Assembly (NCBI RefSeq): GCF_013214175.1 | Contig: NZ_JABSPA010000002.1 | Span: 186,001-250,000 of the forward strand | Direction: 5' to 3' | Length of the DNA: 64,000 nucleotides | Source: Colwellia sp. | Lineage (GTDB): Bacteria > Pseudomonadota > Gammaproteobacteria > Enterobacterales > Alteromonadaceae | Shown here: positions 44,852-53,908 of the stretch, piece by piece | Layout: the number at the start of each line of letters is the position of its first letter | Position numbering within the stretch: the stretch's first letter is position 1 | Made by a program: the position numbers and the translations under genes | Notes under the pieces: generated by a model | What the model saw: the letters and a program-made list of their open reading frames with translations, nothing else | Told to the model about the DNA's origin: nothing | Database searches by the model: none

Positions 44852-46320
44852 TAGTAATTCACCACTCGTGTTTCAATAACTTCTCTTGTATGGGCACTCT
44901 GTAGCTCTAAATAGCACTTTTCAATAAGGTTTTGAGCAACTGTCATACGGTACTTATCAGAAGCTCGTACATCAGTCATAGGTTGGAAGTCAGTTGCTAA
45001 CGCCGCTTTTGCTAGCGCTACGGATTCTTTTGTTAAATCTTTGCCTAATAATGCAGCTTCTGCTGCTGGACCACGTTTAGGGATTGCAGCCATGCCGCCG
45101 AATGCTAAACGTACCTTAGTAATTTTTTGACCATCTTGCTCGATGAAAAACGCTGCTAATACCGCAGAAATATCATCATCTAAACGTTTAGAGATCTTGT
45201 AAAGTTTAAGTGTTTGACCCGCAACAGGCTTAGGAATTTGAATTGATTTGATAAATTCAGAAGTTTGCAGAACAGTCTTTTTGTAATCAACAAAATAGTC
45301 TTCAACTAAAATTGTACGCTCCACGCCGTTAAGGTGTAGTGTCATTGTTGCGCCAAGAGCGATAAGTGCAGGAGGCATATCACCGATAGGTGAAGCATTA
45401 CCTACGTTACCGCCTAAAGTACCAGTGTTACGTACTTGCTTTGCACCAATACGTTCGATCATGTCACCTAAGTCAGGGTAGTAATGGTGTAAAGTATCGA
45501 TAAACTCGCTGTAAGGTACTGCTGAACCGATAACGATTTCAGTATCAGTTTCTTCAAGGGTAGTTAATTCTGCAACATTACCAATATAAACAAGCTTTTT
45601 AACAACGGCTAAGTTTTGCGTAACTGAAAGTGCTAAATCGGTACCACCAGCAAGTAACGTTGATTTAGGCTCTCTGACTAGTTCAGTCGCTAACTCATCA
45701 ATGTTTTGAGGAGCAAGATAAGTATTACCATTGCCATTTAATGTTGGTGTTGGTAATTTTGTGAATTCGTTAAGCGTAGCAAGTGTGTCTTGGTAGTGCT
45801 TAGCAAAAGAATCATCATCAGTATTTTCGCTTGAAGTGATAGCTGCATCAATAATAGAACGGTAGCCAGTACAACGACATAAGTTACCCGCTAAAGCTTC
45901 AAGAACTTCATCACGATTTGGGTTTTGATTATGTTTGTGTAAAGCAAAAGAAGACATTACAAAACCAGGGGTACAGAAACCACATTGTGTACCATGGTTG
46001 TCTACAATAGTTTGTTGAGCGTGATGTAACTTAGCGCCGTCTTTCAAATCTTCAACTGTAATTAGTTGCTTACCGTGTAAGTTACCAACAAAAGTAATAC
46101 AAGCATTAACTGCTTTGTAGTTAAGTTGTTTGCTGTTTTCAGCATCTAGCTCAGCTAGTACTACGGTACAAGCACCACAGTCACCTGAAGCACAACCTTC
46201 TTTTGTGCCAGATTTAAATTGTTGCTCACGTAAGTATTGTAAAACAGTCGTATTAGGATCTAAGTTTTCAATCTCTACAACATCGTTGTTCAACAGGAAT
46301 TTTATTGTATTTGCTACCAT
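44851..46320 (-). CDS. xdhA: Xanthine dehydrogenase, iron-sulfur/FAD subunit
   Basis: The 489-residue small subunit has an N-terminal plant-type 2Fe-2S cluster (GCASGDCGACTVV, residues about 42-54), a second 2Fe-2S domain (CGFCTPGFVM and NLCRCTGYRSI), and an FAD domain from about residue 190 (LLAGGTDLA; TLGGNVGNASPIGD). It passes electrons from the Mo centre to NAD. It is the first gene of the minus-strand purine run. TTGACAC-type and TTTCA-N5-TGAAA-type palindromes lie 77-298 bases upstream. Confidence 0.95.
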   Translation of the reverse strand: MVANTIKFLLNNDVVEIENLDPNTTVLQYLREQQFKSGTKEGCASGDCGACTVVLAELDAENSKQLNYKAVNACITFVGNLHGKQLITVEDLKDGAKLHHAQQTIVDNHGTQCGFCTPGFVMSSFALHKHNQNPNRDEVLEALAGNLCRCTGYRSIIDAAITSSENTDDDSFAKHYQDTLATLNEFTKLPTPTLNGNGNTYLAPQNIDELATELVREPKSTLLAGGTDLALSVTQNLAVVKKLVYIGNVAELTTLEETDTEIVIGSAVPYSEFIDTLHHYYPDLGDMIERIGAKQVRNTGTLGGNVGNASPIGDMPPALIALGATMTLHLNGVERTILVEDYFVDYKKTVLQTSEFIKSIQIPKPVAGQTLKLYKISKRLDDDISAVLAAFFIEQDGQKITKVRLAFGGMAAIPKRGPAAEAALLGKDLTKESVALAKAALATDFQPMTDVRASDKYRMTVAQNLIEKCYLELQSAHTREVIETRVVNY

Positions 46321-46396
46321 TATTCTTTCCGCTTTAATTTTGATTTTTTATGTCGATTTGAATATTCGTATGGATTTACTATAGCAGAATGGATAG

Positions 46397-46412
46397 TTGA
46401 CACAAGTGTCAG
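46397..46412. promoter_or_regulatory. Candidate RutR-like operator upstream of xdhA
   Basis: TTGACACAAGTGTCAG: 12 of the 14 inner bases pair. It is 77 bases before the xdhA start and nearly identical to the 29094 site. Confidence 0.62.
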
Positions 46413-46436
46413 GATTGAGTTTTTGTTACTTTAGCT

Positions 46437-46451
46437 TTTCATCAGATGAAT
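46437..46451. promoter_or_regulatory. Candidate IclR operator upstream of xdhA, site 1
   Basis: TTTCATCAGATGAAT contains the perfect 13-mer palindrome TTCATCAGATGAA and keeps the TTTCA-N5-TGAA layout of the bhc sites. Confidence 0.45.
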
Positions 46452-46603
46452 TAACGTGCGTGTTTTACTTTTGAAATAGGCCGATAAATCAGTCGTTTTA
46501 TCATAATCAATTCCTTGAAAAACAGTCGCTTCGAGTGATCTAATTAAGATGTTGTTTTTGTTTTGATAAGGTAATTATGGGGACGGCTACTTTTTGACGA
46601 AAG

Positions 46604-46618
46604 TTTCATAATGTGAAA
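46604..46618. promoter_or_regulatory. Candidate IclR operator upstream of xdhA, site 2
   Basis: TTTCATAATGTGAAA has both full half-sites. It lies in the 454-base spacer between xdhA and the divergent FGE-like gene, which otherwise shows no ORF. It could serve either gene. Confidence 0.55.
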
Positions 46619-46774
46619 TTAAGTAAGATATAACATAGCTTTATATATATTCAGTGCTACTTAATAAAAATATTTTTTCTAGGATTTTTCTATTTTGAAC
46701 AATAACTAGCTTTTTAATAGGACTTTCGCGGCTGTTTTTTTCATTGTGGTGTACTCAATAAAAAGGAAGACTAA

Positions 46775-48427
46775 ATGAAACTTAATACATGTGTAACGGC
46801 GCTCTTTTTATCAGTCACGAGCCAGACACTTTTTGCTGGTGAAAACATTAACGCCATCGAACCTATTATGGCGACCATTCCAGCAGGTAGTTTTGAAATG
46901 GGCTCAGTAGCGAGCGAAAACTCGCAACCGCTACATCAAGTTAAGGTCAGTGAATTCAGTATGGGTAAATATGAAGTGACAGTGAATGAGTTTCGTCAGT
47001 TTGTAGAAGCCACTAATTACACAGTACCACAAGAATGTCGCCATCAACTCAATGGTTGGTTTAGAGCTTATTCAAAAGGCAACTGGGAAACCAATGCTTT
47101 GAACACCAGTGAATTTCAGCCAGTGGTTTGTATTAATTGGCAAGCTGCCAATGCTTATACCAAGTGGTTGGCAAAAGAAACGGGTAAACCGTATCGCTTA
47201 CCCACCGAGGCTGAGTGGGAATACGCTGCCCGAGCTGGCACTAAAACCGATTACTTTTTTGGTGATGATACCGACCTAACTAAAGTGTGTGACTATGCCA
47301 ATACTGCCGACTTAACGGGTGAGAACGTTTTACAACGCGATAGTAATACCAGTTATTATAATTGGTCGGGTGATATGTCAAATTGTGATGACCACTCAGC
47401 CTATGCCAGCATCGTGGGTATGTACAAAGCTAATCAATTTGGTTTACATGATGTGGTCAGTAACGTCTTAGAAATGCTGGCTGATTGTCGAAGTGAAGAT
47501 TACAGTAATACTCCGACTGATGGCTCAGCTTATATCGATGAACAATGTGAAAGTCGCTCAACCCGTGGTGGCAGTTGGCACTGGAGTCACTCACCTTTAA
47601 CACAGCGCGGCAGTATTCCGGAAGATTTTTCTGGTGGTGTTGATGGCTTTAGATTGGCCCTTGATGGCAAAGCGCCTCAATTATCCAAGACCAGTAAGGC
47701 CTTTTTGGCAAACTTAACTTTTGCTCAGCAACAAGAACAAAAACGAAGGGATATACAACCTGCTTTCCCTGATGCGGTCAGTAATGTAAAAATGCAACAA
47801 GATGATAAAACAGTCACCATCAGTTGGGATAAAAGCAAACAAGAAGATGTAGAAAGCTACCGTGTATATCGCAATGAAGTTACCGGCGGTATGTTCAAAT
47901 TGTTAGCGACGAATTTAACAACCACTAGTTTTACTGAGCCGAAAATGGGGTTAATGAAGTACGACTATGCTGTGGTTTCGGTGAGTTTTCATCAACAAAG
48001 CCACTATAGCGAAGTGTCTACCCAAGCGGGATGGGTTGCTATTCCCGGTCGTGTTGAAGCTGAGTGGGCTGCTGAATCGAGTGATAGCTCGCTGACACGT
48101 ACTTCAGATGACGATGGCGGTTACAATTTCACCGGTATCGGTGGTATTGGTGCTGAAGCACAATTCACTTATCAAATTGAAGTACCTGAAGCTGGTTTAT
48201 ATAAATTGGCGTATCGGGTAGCTACGCCACGTGATACTAAAGGTTTTGAAGTGTTAGCTAATGATAAAAAAGTGGGCGTTGAGTTAGTGACTGCAACGGG
48301 CGGTTATCATGAGTGGCAGACGCAACAGGGCTTAGAAGTTCAATTGCAGAAAGGTAAAAATACAGTGACCTTGAAATCATTAGATAATAACTGGAAGCTG
48401 AATTGGTTAACGGTAACTAAGGGTTAA
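46775..48427 (+). CDS. Secreted formylglycine-generating-enzyme-like protein with Fn3 and CBM-like domains
   Basis: The 550-residue product has a signal peptide (to about residue 22) and an FGE/SUMF1-type domain (about 32-300: PAGSFEMGS, MGKYEVTVNEFRQF, RLPTEAEWEYAARAG, STRGGSWHW, GFRLAL). An Fn3-like module follows (about 335-410), then a C-terminal galactose-binding-like/CBM6-type module (about 425-550: GRVEAEWAAESS, GLYKLAYRVATP, NWKLNWLTVTKG). True FGE uses a pair of cysteines, which I cannot confirm in the active region, so it may be a non-catalytic or other SUMF1 protein. AAGGAAG precedes the ATG. It is divergent from xdhA. Confidence 0.82.
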   Translation: MKLNTCVTALFLSVTSQTLFAGENINAIEPIMATIPAGSFEMGSVASENSQPLHQVKVSEFSMGKYEVTVNEFRQFVEATNYTVPQECRHQLNGWFRAYSKGNWETNALNTSEFQPVVCINWQAANAYTKWLAKETGKPYRLPTEAEWEYAARAGTKTDYFFGDDTDLTKVCDYANTADLTGENVLQRDSNTSYYNWSGDMSNCDDHSAYASIVGMYKANQFGLHDVVSNVLEMLADCRSEDYSNTPTDGSAYIDEQCESRSTRGGSWHWSHSPLTQRGSIPEDFSGGVDGFRLALDGKAPQLSKTSKAFLANLTFAQQQEQKRRDIQPAFPDAVSNVKMQQDDKTVTISWDKSKQEDVESYRVYRNEVTGGMFKLLATNLTTTSFTEPKMGLMKYDYAVVSVSFHQQSHYSEVSTQAGWVAIPGRVEAEWAAESSDSSLTRTSDDDGGYNFTGIGGIGAEAQFTYQIEVPEAGLYKLAYRVATPRDTKGFEVLANDKKVGVELVTATGGYHEWQTQQGLEVQLQKGKNTVTLKSLDNNWKLNWLTVTKG

Positions 48428-48440
48428 TCATTTAAAATCG

Positions 48441-48481
48441 TACGTATCAAAAGTCTACGGGGAGTTAGCTTTTGGTGCGTA
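48441..48481 (+). terminator. Inverted repeat after the FGE-like gene (weak terminator)
   Basis: TACGTATCAAAAG (48441-48453) and CTTTTGGTGCGTA (48469-48481) pair at 11 of 13 positions with a 15-base loop. There is no T-run. Confidence 0.35.
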
Positions 48482-48644
48482 TAATTCAAGGTTATAATTA
48501 TTACTTAATCTAATGAAATAAGATTAAAATTTTACTGTATATTGAATAATGTTATTGTAGTGCTAACCTCAATATATTAGCGATAAAGATAATTAACTAA
48601 CATTTATCGCTACTTGCTCTCTGTAGCGAAAGACAAGGACTGTC

Positions 48645-51071
48645 ATGATATTTTATGGATTTGAAGCCTCCCACATTCTCATTTTCTTTCTAATCATTTA
48701 TACAATCTATATATCACTTATTAGTCACTCTAAGGTGCAATATGATAAGGATATACAGAAAAAATTGCGTTTAATGGGCTTTAAGTTAAATCATAAAGTA
48801 AGTAAAAACTCATTTACCTTCTTATCGACAATCGCAGCAGCTGTTTTTCAAGATCGTGGCTTAACAGCATCAAATCAGAAATTAAAAAGAGACTGCACCA
48901 TTTCATGGTTAACCTTTAAAAAGACAGAAGACTTTAGCTACATTATTTTTAATTTGTTAAGAGCTGAAGAGGGGTATTTTGATAACGCTATCGTACTGAG
49001 CTTTTATGATTTCAAGAATGATAAAAGTGAATTTAATGACATACTTGAAGCTTTGGACCTCTCAGAATTTATTGAGCTTTATGATAACGGAAAATATATC
49101 TCACTAGTGATTGAGCATAATTCAATTGCAGAACAAAGCTTAATAAATATACTTGCGGTCTTGGGTATTAATAATGCTAAATATCCGAGTAAGTCTATTA
49201 CAGCTGCAACAGAGCATGAACATACTCAAAATAGCATTAAACATTTATTATCTTCTGTTTGGGTACAGGGCTCTTTACTCTTTGTTATATGCTTTTGGTG
49301 GGGAAGTTTAGTAACTTACTCGATTCAAACGTTAAGCCTTACACTACCATATGAGGACTTCATTCCTATCTATTGGGAAAATAGCCCAATTGCTTTTAGC
49401 TTTTTTTTTACTATACAAATTATCTGCTTGTTTGTGTTTTCTAAAGGTTTGGTAAGGCTAATTAGCGGAAGTGATATAGAAGAAACATCAATTATGAGTA
49501 GTTTATACTCAGTGTTAGTCACTTTGGCATTTTTATCACTTAGTTACTTCTCTGATTTTGAGGTTGAAAATAACTTTGTAATGGAAACTGAGCGAGTATT
49601 GCTTGCTGCAGAGAAGGACATAGCAAACACTAAAGCAAGTGTTAGTGTTCCTTCAACTAAAATCCCTTTAATTTCCCCAGAAATAATTGAGCTTGCTCAT
49701 GCTGGGGAGTTTAACGAACTCTCTACTTTACTTGATGGTTATCATCATTTACTCAAGCAAGATATTTCATATGACATGTTACTTTATAAAGCTTATTCAT
49801 CATTTGCTATCGATGACCCTAATCTATTAAATCGAGTTCAAAACTGGAAAAATCAACAGCCAGAAAATGTGCAAGCCATTATTGCCAGTGCTTTTTATTA
49901 TTATGGTAAGGCATGGAGAGTAAGAGGAACTAGAAGCTCAAGTTTAACCCCAGAAGAAGATCTTGCTGCAATGAAGGTTTTGCTCTTAAAAAGTCAAAAG
50001 CTATTGGAAACTGTCAGTGGTGATGAACGTTTTGATTTGATAGTTAAAGCCAGAATGATTGATATTGCCAGAACACTGGGTGACTATCATGTTGCTAAAG
50101 AAATTTTTAAGAATACTTTGCCAAAATTTGAAGGCTCCTATTTATTAAGATATCGTTTTTTAATCGCAGCTCAACCTAGGTGGGGCGGTGATTATAGCAC
50201 CATAAAGAAGGTGGTTGATGAGGCCCAGCTACATAGTGATAAAAATACTCAGCTAGTTCTGTTAAAGGGCTATTTGTATGAAGAGGCTGGGGATATAGCT
50301 GCTATCGATGGAGATCATCAGCAGGCAGGTATCTTTTATAGTAAAGGACTTAAATTTGGCCAAAATGATAAATTATTATGGAAAAAAGGGGAAAGTGAAT
50401 ATCGACAGAAGCACTACACTTCTGCGTTACGCTATTTCAATCAAGCTATAGCTTTAAATAGCAATGATCATGAATATTACTACTGGCGCTCGATTACCCT
50501 AAAGCGATTAAAAAAATTCAATGCTGCAAAAGAAGATCAACTCTTGGCCAGTTCATTACAACCAAATAGTAAAAAATATAATGAGAAAACAACAGCCTTA
50601 ACACAAGTGGTGGGTAATGCGAACTATCGGGAGTATTATGGATTTTCATTATCCGGAGATGTAAAAGATAAAGCGTTATTGATGGGTGATAAAGATTTGA
50701 ATGAATCAGCGTCTCTTTTATATAAAGAGGCATTAGCGTCAATCAAAAAAAATGATGCTGACTGGGCAGCAGTTAAGTTGATAGAAGCCATTGAAATTGA
50801 TCCACATCAGATAGAGTTTTATTTGGCATTAGATATGGTATTAGGCCAAACCAAACAATGGAAACCAATTATTAACCACTGGCAAAAATTTATCGCGTTA
50901 TACCCTAACAATAACAGAGCTCATTTTGAAATTAGTGGGACTTATCACCATAACCAAAACTCAGGAAAATCGCTATATCATCTCGAGAGAGCGGCAGAGC
51001 TCGGACACTTGCAAGCGAAAGAAATATATCAAAGCTTAAAGGCGGTTAACGGTGATTATTTTAAAAGTTAA
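48645..51071 (+). CDS. Membrane-anchored TPR-repeat protein, unknown
   Basis: The 808-residue protein has one N-terminal helix (about 8-26), then three more hydrophobic spans (about 200-222, 248-272, 285-305), and a long TPR-like C-terminal half. Visible repeats include LLWKKGESEYRQKHYTSALRYFNQAIALNSND, which is a clear TPR, and its neighbours. AAGGACTGTC precedes the ATG. The first 190 residues form a cytoplasmic domain I do not recognise. It converges on, and overlaps by 11 bases, the wHTH-TPR regulator on the other strand. Confidence 0.65.
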   Translation: MIFYGFEASHILIFFLIIYTIYISLISHSKVQYDKDIQKKLRLMGFKLNHKVSKNSFTFLSTIAAAVFQDRGLTASNQKLKRDCTISWLTFKKTEDFSYIIFNLLRAEEGYFDNAIVLSFYDFKNDKSEFNDILEALDLSEFIELYDNGKYISLVIEHNSIAEQSLINILAVLGINNAKYPSKSITAATEHEHTQNSIKHLLSSVWVQGSLLFVICFWWGSLVTYSIQTLSLTLPYEDFIPIYWENSPIAFSFFFTIQIICLFVFSKGLVRLISGSDIEETSIMSSLYSVLVTLAFLSLSYFSDFEVENNFVMETERVLLAAEKDIANTKASVSVPSTKIPLISPEIIELAHAGEFNELSTLLDGYHHLLKQDISYDMLLYKAYSSFAIDDPNLLNRVQNWKNQQPENVQAIIASAFYYYGKAWRVRGTRSSSLTPEEDLAAMKVLLLKSQKLLETVSGDERFDLIVKARMIDIARTLGDYHVAKEIFKNTLPKFEGSYLLRYRFLIAAQPRWGGDYSTIKKVVDEAQLHSDKNTQLVLLKGYLYEEAGDIAAIDGDHQQAGIFYSKGLKFGQNDKLLWKKGESEYRQKHYTSALRYFNQAIALNSNDHEYYYWRSITLKRLKKFNAAKEDQLLASSLQPNSKKYNEKTTALTQVVGNANYREYYGFSLSGDVKDKALLMGDKDLNESASLLYKEALASIKKNDADWAAVKLIEAIEIDPHQIEFYLALDMVLGQTKQWKPIINHWQKFIALYPNNNRAHFEISGTYHHNQNSGKSLYHLERAAELGHLQAKEIYQSLKAVNGDYFKS

Positions 51072-52944
51072 GTGCCAATAACCTTTCTTTATTATCTCGT
51101 CGCCAATTGTTGTCAGCATTGTCATTGATGTACTGAGAATAAAAATCGTAATTAACTTGAACACTGGCTTCACTACATAATAGCAGGGCAATATCCAAAC
51201 TTAGTCGTGTTTCGCCCCCAAGTCGAGCTTGTTCAAAGCTACGTTGAGCATGGTGGTTAAACAGTTCTTCGTCTAACATCGCTTGGGCTAATAAGGCTCT
51301 AAGATAAGAGTTTTCGGCATTATCCGTAGTCACATTGGCAATTAACACCTTCGCTTCACTTAGCCGGTTTTGCTTAATGAAATGGCGCATGAGTGCTTTT
51401 CGACTAGACTGGGCGACCCAATGATCTGGGGTCAATTTGGTATATTCAAGTACTTGCTTCCAGTGGGGCTCTTTATCTGAAGGTGCTTTAGCATAGATAG
51501 CGTAATGAAAGGGTACCTTGGCAAAGTGATAAATAGGCAGCTGATAGCTTTTCATCTTATTTTCGGCTTGTAGCAAATAAAGGTATTTATCATCTGCTTG
51601 GTTATGCTTATGTGCCAGTACTGATAAGTAGGTCAGTGCATCTAGTTCGCGCGGGATATCATTAGCCTTGAGCGATAAACTTGCCGATTTTAGTAAACTT
51701 TCTTTAATTGCCGGATAGTTATCTTCTTGATGATCAAGCCATGAATGGGCGAACCAAGCATCAGCTTGACGTTTTAAATCACCAATTTTTTCAAAATAAC
51801 TAATAGCTGTGGTGAGCTTGTGAGAACTTAATTCATAGAGTTCTTTCTGGGTAAGTACTTTACTTTGAAAAAGCAAAGCGTTACCTAGTTGCTGCCAGTT
51901 GCCTTGTTGTGCAGAAATTTTGGCTAACTTATCGGCCATGACCATGGCCTTTTCCAGTTCATTCATCATGATATAAACATTGATTAATGCGCCTAGGATG
52001 ATGAGGTCGTCCGGTGATTTTTGATGGGCGATAGATAAGTTGGCTTGTTTCAGCTCTGGAGCTTGTGCCGTGTTAAGCAAGTCATAAATAACTTGCTGCT
52101 GTAAATGTTTTTGCAGTTTTTCAATTACTTCTTTGCTTGAAACGCCGGATAACTGTCCTTGCCAATCGCCAGATGGGCCTTTAACAAGAAAATCGATATA
52201 GCTGTGTTGATTGTGGCGACGCATCTGTGCGGTTAATATCAACGGATGTATTTTTGCTAACTCTGGATAGGTTAACTCCAGATTATTATGAAATTCATCA
52301 GTGGTAATGTTGTTTAAGGCAGTGAAATCAAAATGTTCATTATCTGCTAGGGTAAAATTATCGCCATCTTGAGCGGACGAAATAGGAATATAAGCAATTT
52401 TCTTCAGTGCAACTTTGTTTTCTATTGCAGGCTTATTTTGAAAATTGATAGCAATAATGACAATAAGCATTATTGTGGCCAAGACCGCATATGGCCAATA
52501 ATCCTTGATTTTGCTATGTGTTTTACTTGGAAAAGTGTTTGCTAAGCTAGTTGGTGATGCAGTCACAGTAGTGACTGATGGCTTTTGTGCAGTGACAGGA
52601 GTCGCGGTTGATAGCTCTTCAACGGCTAACTGCCATTGGTAGCCGCGTTTAGCAAAGGTTTTAATGGCGCCATTGCCAAATAAACTTCTTAAATGGCTGA
52701 TGTTTTGAAATACCGCTTGTTCAGAAACTACTTTATCTTGCCAAACCAGTGATAATATTTCTTCTTTACTGAATACCTTGTCTGTTTGCCCAAGTAATAG
52801 TGTGAGTACTTTGGCTTCGTTGTGGCGAATGGCCAATGATTGACCGCTTTGTCTTAGCACTAAACTGTCACTGTCAAATTCAAAGTCTTTAAAGCTATAG
52901 CGCATGGTATTAAAAAGCTGCCTAAATAATTGTTTCGTAAACAT
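51061..52944 (-). CDS. Membrane-anchored ToxR/CadC-like regulator with TPR sensor
   Basis: The 627-residue protein has an N-terminal OmpR-type winged helix (about 14-108: HNEAKVLTLLLGQTDKVFSKEEIL, VSEQAVFQNISHLRSLF), a single membrane span near 150-167 (YAVLATIMLIVIIAINF), and a large C-terminal region with TPR-like helices. This design is that of CadC/ToxR-type one-component regulators that sense in the periplasm. An in-frame ATG at 52905 (MRYSFKDF...) fits the domain start better, but neither has a strong ribosome site. The target genes are unknown. HupE-like and TPR genes flank it. Confidence 0.8.
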   Translation of the reverse strand: MFTKQLFRQLFNTMRYSFKDFEFDSDSLVLRQSGQSLAIRHNEAKVLTLLLGQTDKVFSKEEILSLVWQDKVVSEQAVFQNISHLRSLFGNGAIKTFAKRGYQWQLAVEELSTATPVTAQKPSVTTVTASPTSLANTFPSKTHSKIKDYWPYAVLATIMLIVIIAINFQNKPAIENKVALKKIAYIPISSAQDGDNFTLADNEHFDFTALNNITTDEFHNNLELTYPELAKIHPLILTAQMRRHNQHSYIDFLVKGPSGDWQGQLSGVSSKEVIEKLQKHLQQQVIYDLLNTAQAPELKQANLSIAHQKSPDDLIILGALINVYIMMNELEKAMVMADKLAKISAQQGNWQQLGNALLFQSKVLTQKELYELSSHKLTTAISYFEKIGDLKRQADAWFAHSWLDHQEDNYPAIKESLLKSASLSLKANDIPRELDALTYLSVLAHKHNQADDKYLYLLQAENKMKSYQLPIYHFAKVPFHYAIYAKAPSDKEPHWKQVLEYTKLTPDHWVAQSSRKALMRHFIKQNRLSEAKVLIANVTTDNAENSYLRALLAQAMLDEELFNHHAQRSFEQARLGGETRLSLDIALLLCSEASVQVNYDFYSQYINDNADNNWRRDNKERLLALNF

Positions 52945-53140
52945 CTTAACTCATTAGATATTAAAGCGGCAGAGTAATTTGTCTAAATATATTGCCACTT
53001 AGACTTTGACAATTTTAGCTTAAAGACTTGTCAGTATTAATTTAACTGGCATGATGTAGTCATTATTTTTACCTTGTTTGTTTTGTCGACGATATAACTT
53101 TGTTATCAGGCAAAGCAGGCTGAAGTTAGCGGAGTAATGA

Positions 53141-53839
53141 ATGTTTTCAAGTCGTAATCGCTTAGCCATAATTGTTATGGTTTTTTGCCTAGTGGGCTTA
53201 AGCGCTTTTGATGCCATGGCACACGGTGTTGATGAAAGTACCCGGTTGTTTTTACAAAATAATACCGGCGTACAGTTTTTTGCTTTTATGTATATTGGCG
53301 CTAAACATATGGTGACCGGTTATGATCATTTGTTGTTTTTAGCTGGTGTCATTTTCTTCTTATATAAGAGCAAAGATATTTTGCTTTATGTCAGTATGTT
53401 TACTTTGGGCCATAGCTTAACCTTACTCTTTGGTGTGCTGTCCGACATACAAGTAAATGCCTATATTATCGATGCAATTATTGGCTTGTCGGTTGTTTAC
53501 AAAGGTTTTGATAACTTAGGCGGCTTTCAACGCACGTTAGGCTTTAGTCCTAATGCTAAAGCAGCGGTACTAATCTTTGGGCTTTTTCATGGCTTTGGCT
53601 TAGCGACAAAATTACAAGAGTTTCAACTGCCACAAGATGGCTTATTTGCCAATTTAATTGCCTTTAATTTAGGGGTAGAGTTAGGGCAGTTTGCTGCATT
53701 AACTTTTATCTTACTTGTTATAAGTTTTTGGCGAAAACATCCTTCATTTAAGCAATTTGCAACGGCAAGTAATACCTTATTGATGAGCGCAGGCTTTATG
53801 CTCATTGGTTTTCAGTTAACCGGTTACTTTACCAGTTAA
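53141..53839 (+). CDS. HupE/UreJ-like membrane protein
   Basis: The 232-residue protein has a signal-like first helix ending DAMAHG and about six further helices. It carries conserved His/Asp segments of HupE/UreJ-type metal permeases: AKHMVTGYDHLLFL (about 55-68), TLGHSLTLLFG (about 89-99) and GLFHGFGLATKL (about 145-156). The family is linked to nickel/cobalt or urease/hydrogenase maturation, but this branch is unassigned. The neighbouring gene encodes an anchored partner. Confidence 0.78.
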   Translation: MFSSRNRLAIIVMVFCLVGLSAFDAMAHGVDESTRLFLQNNTGVQFFAFMYIGAKHMVTGYDHLLFLAGVIFFLYKSKDILLYVSMFTLGHSLTLLFGVLSDIQVNAYIIDAIIGLSVVYKGFDNLGGFQRTLGFSPNAKAAVLIFGLFHGFGLATKLQEFQLPQDGLFANLIAFNLGVELGQFAALTFILLVISFWRKHPSFKQFATASNTLLMSAGFMLIGFQLTGYFTS

Positions 53840-53908
53840 GTTAGTTAATTATTCAATGAACGCAATCAGTCATTTTAGCGTTCAGACATAAAGAGAAGAG
53901 AAATAGAT

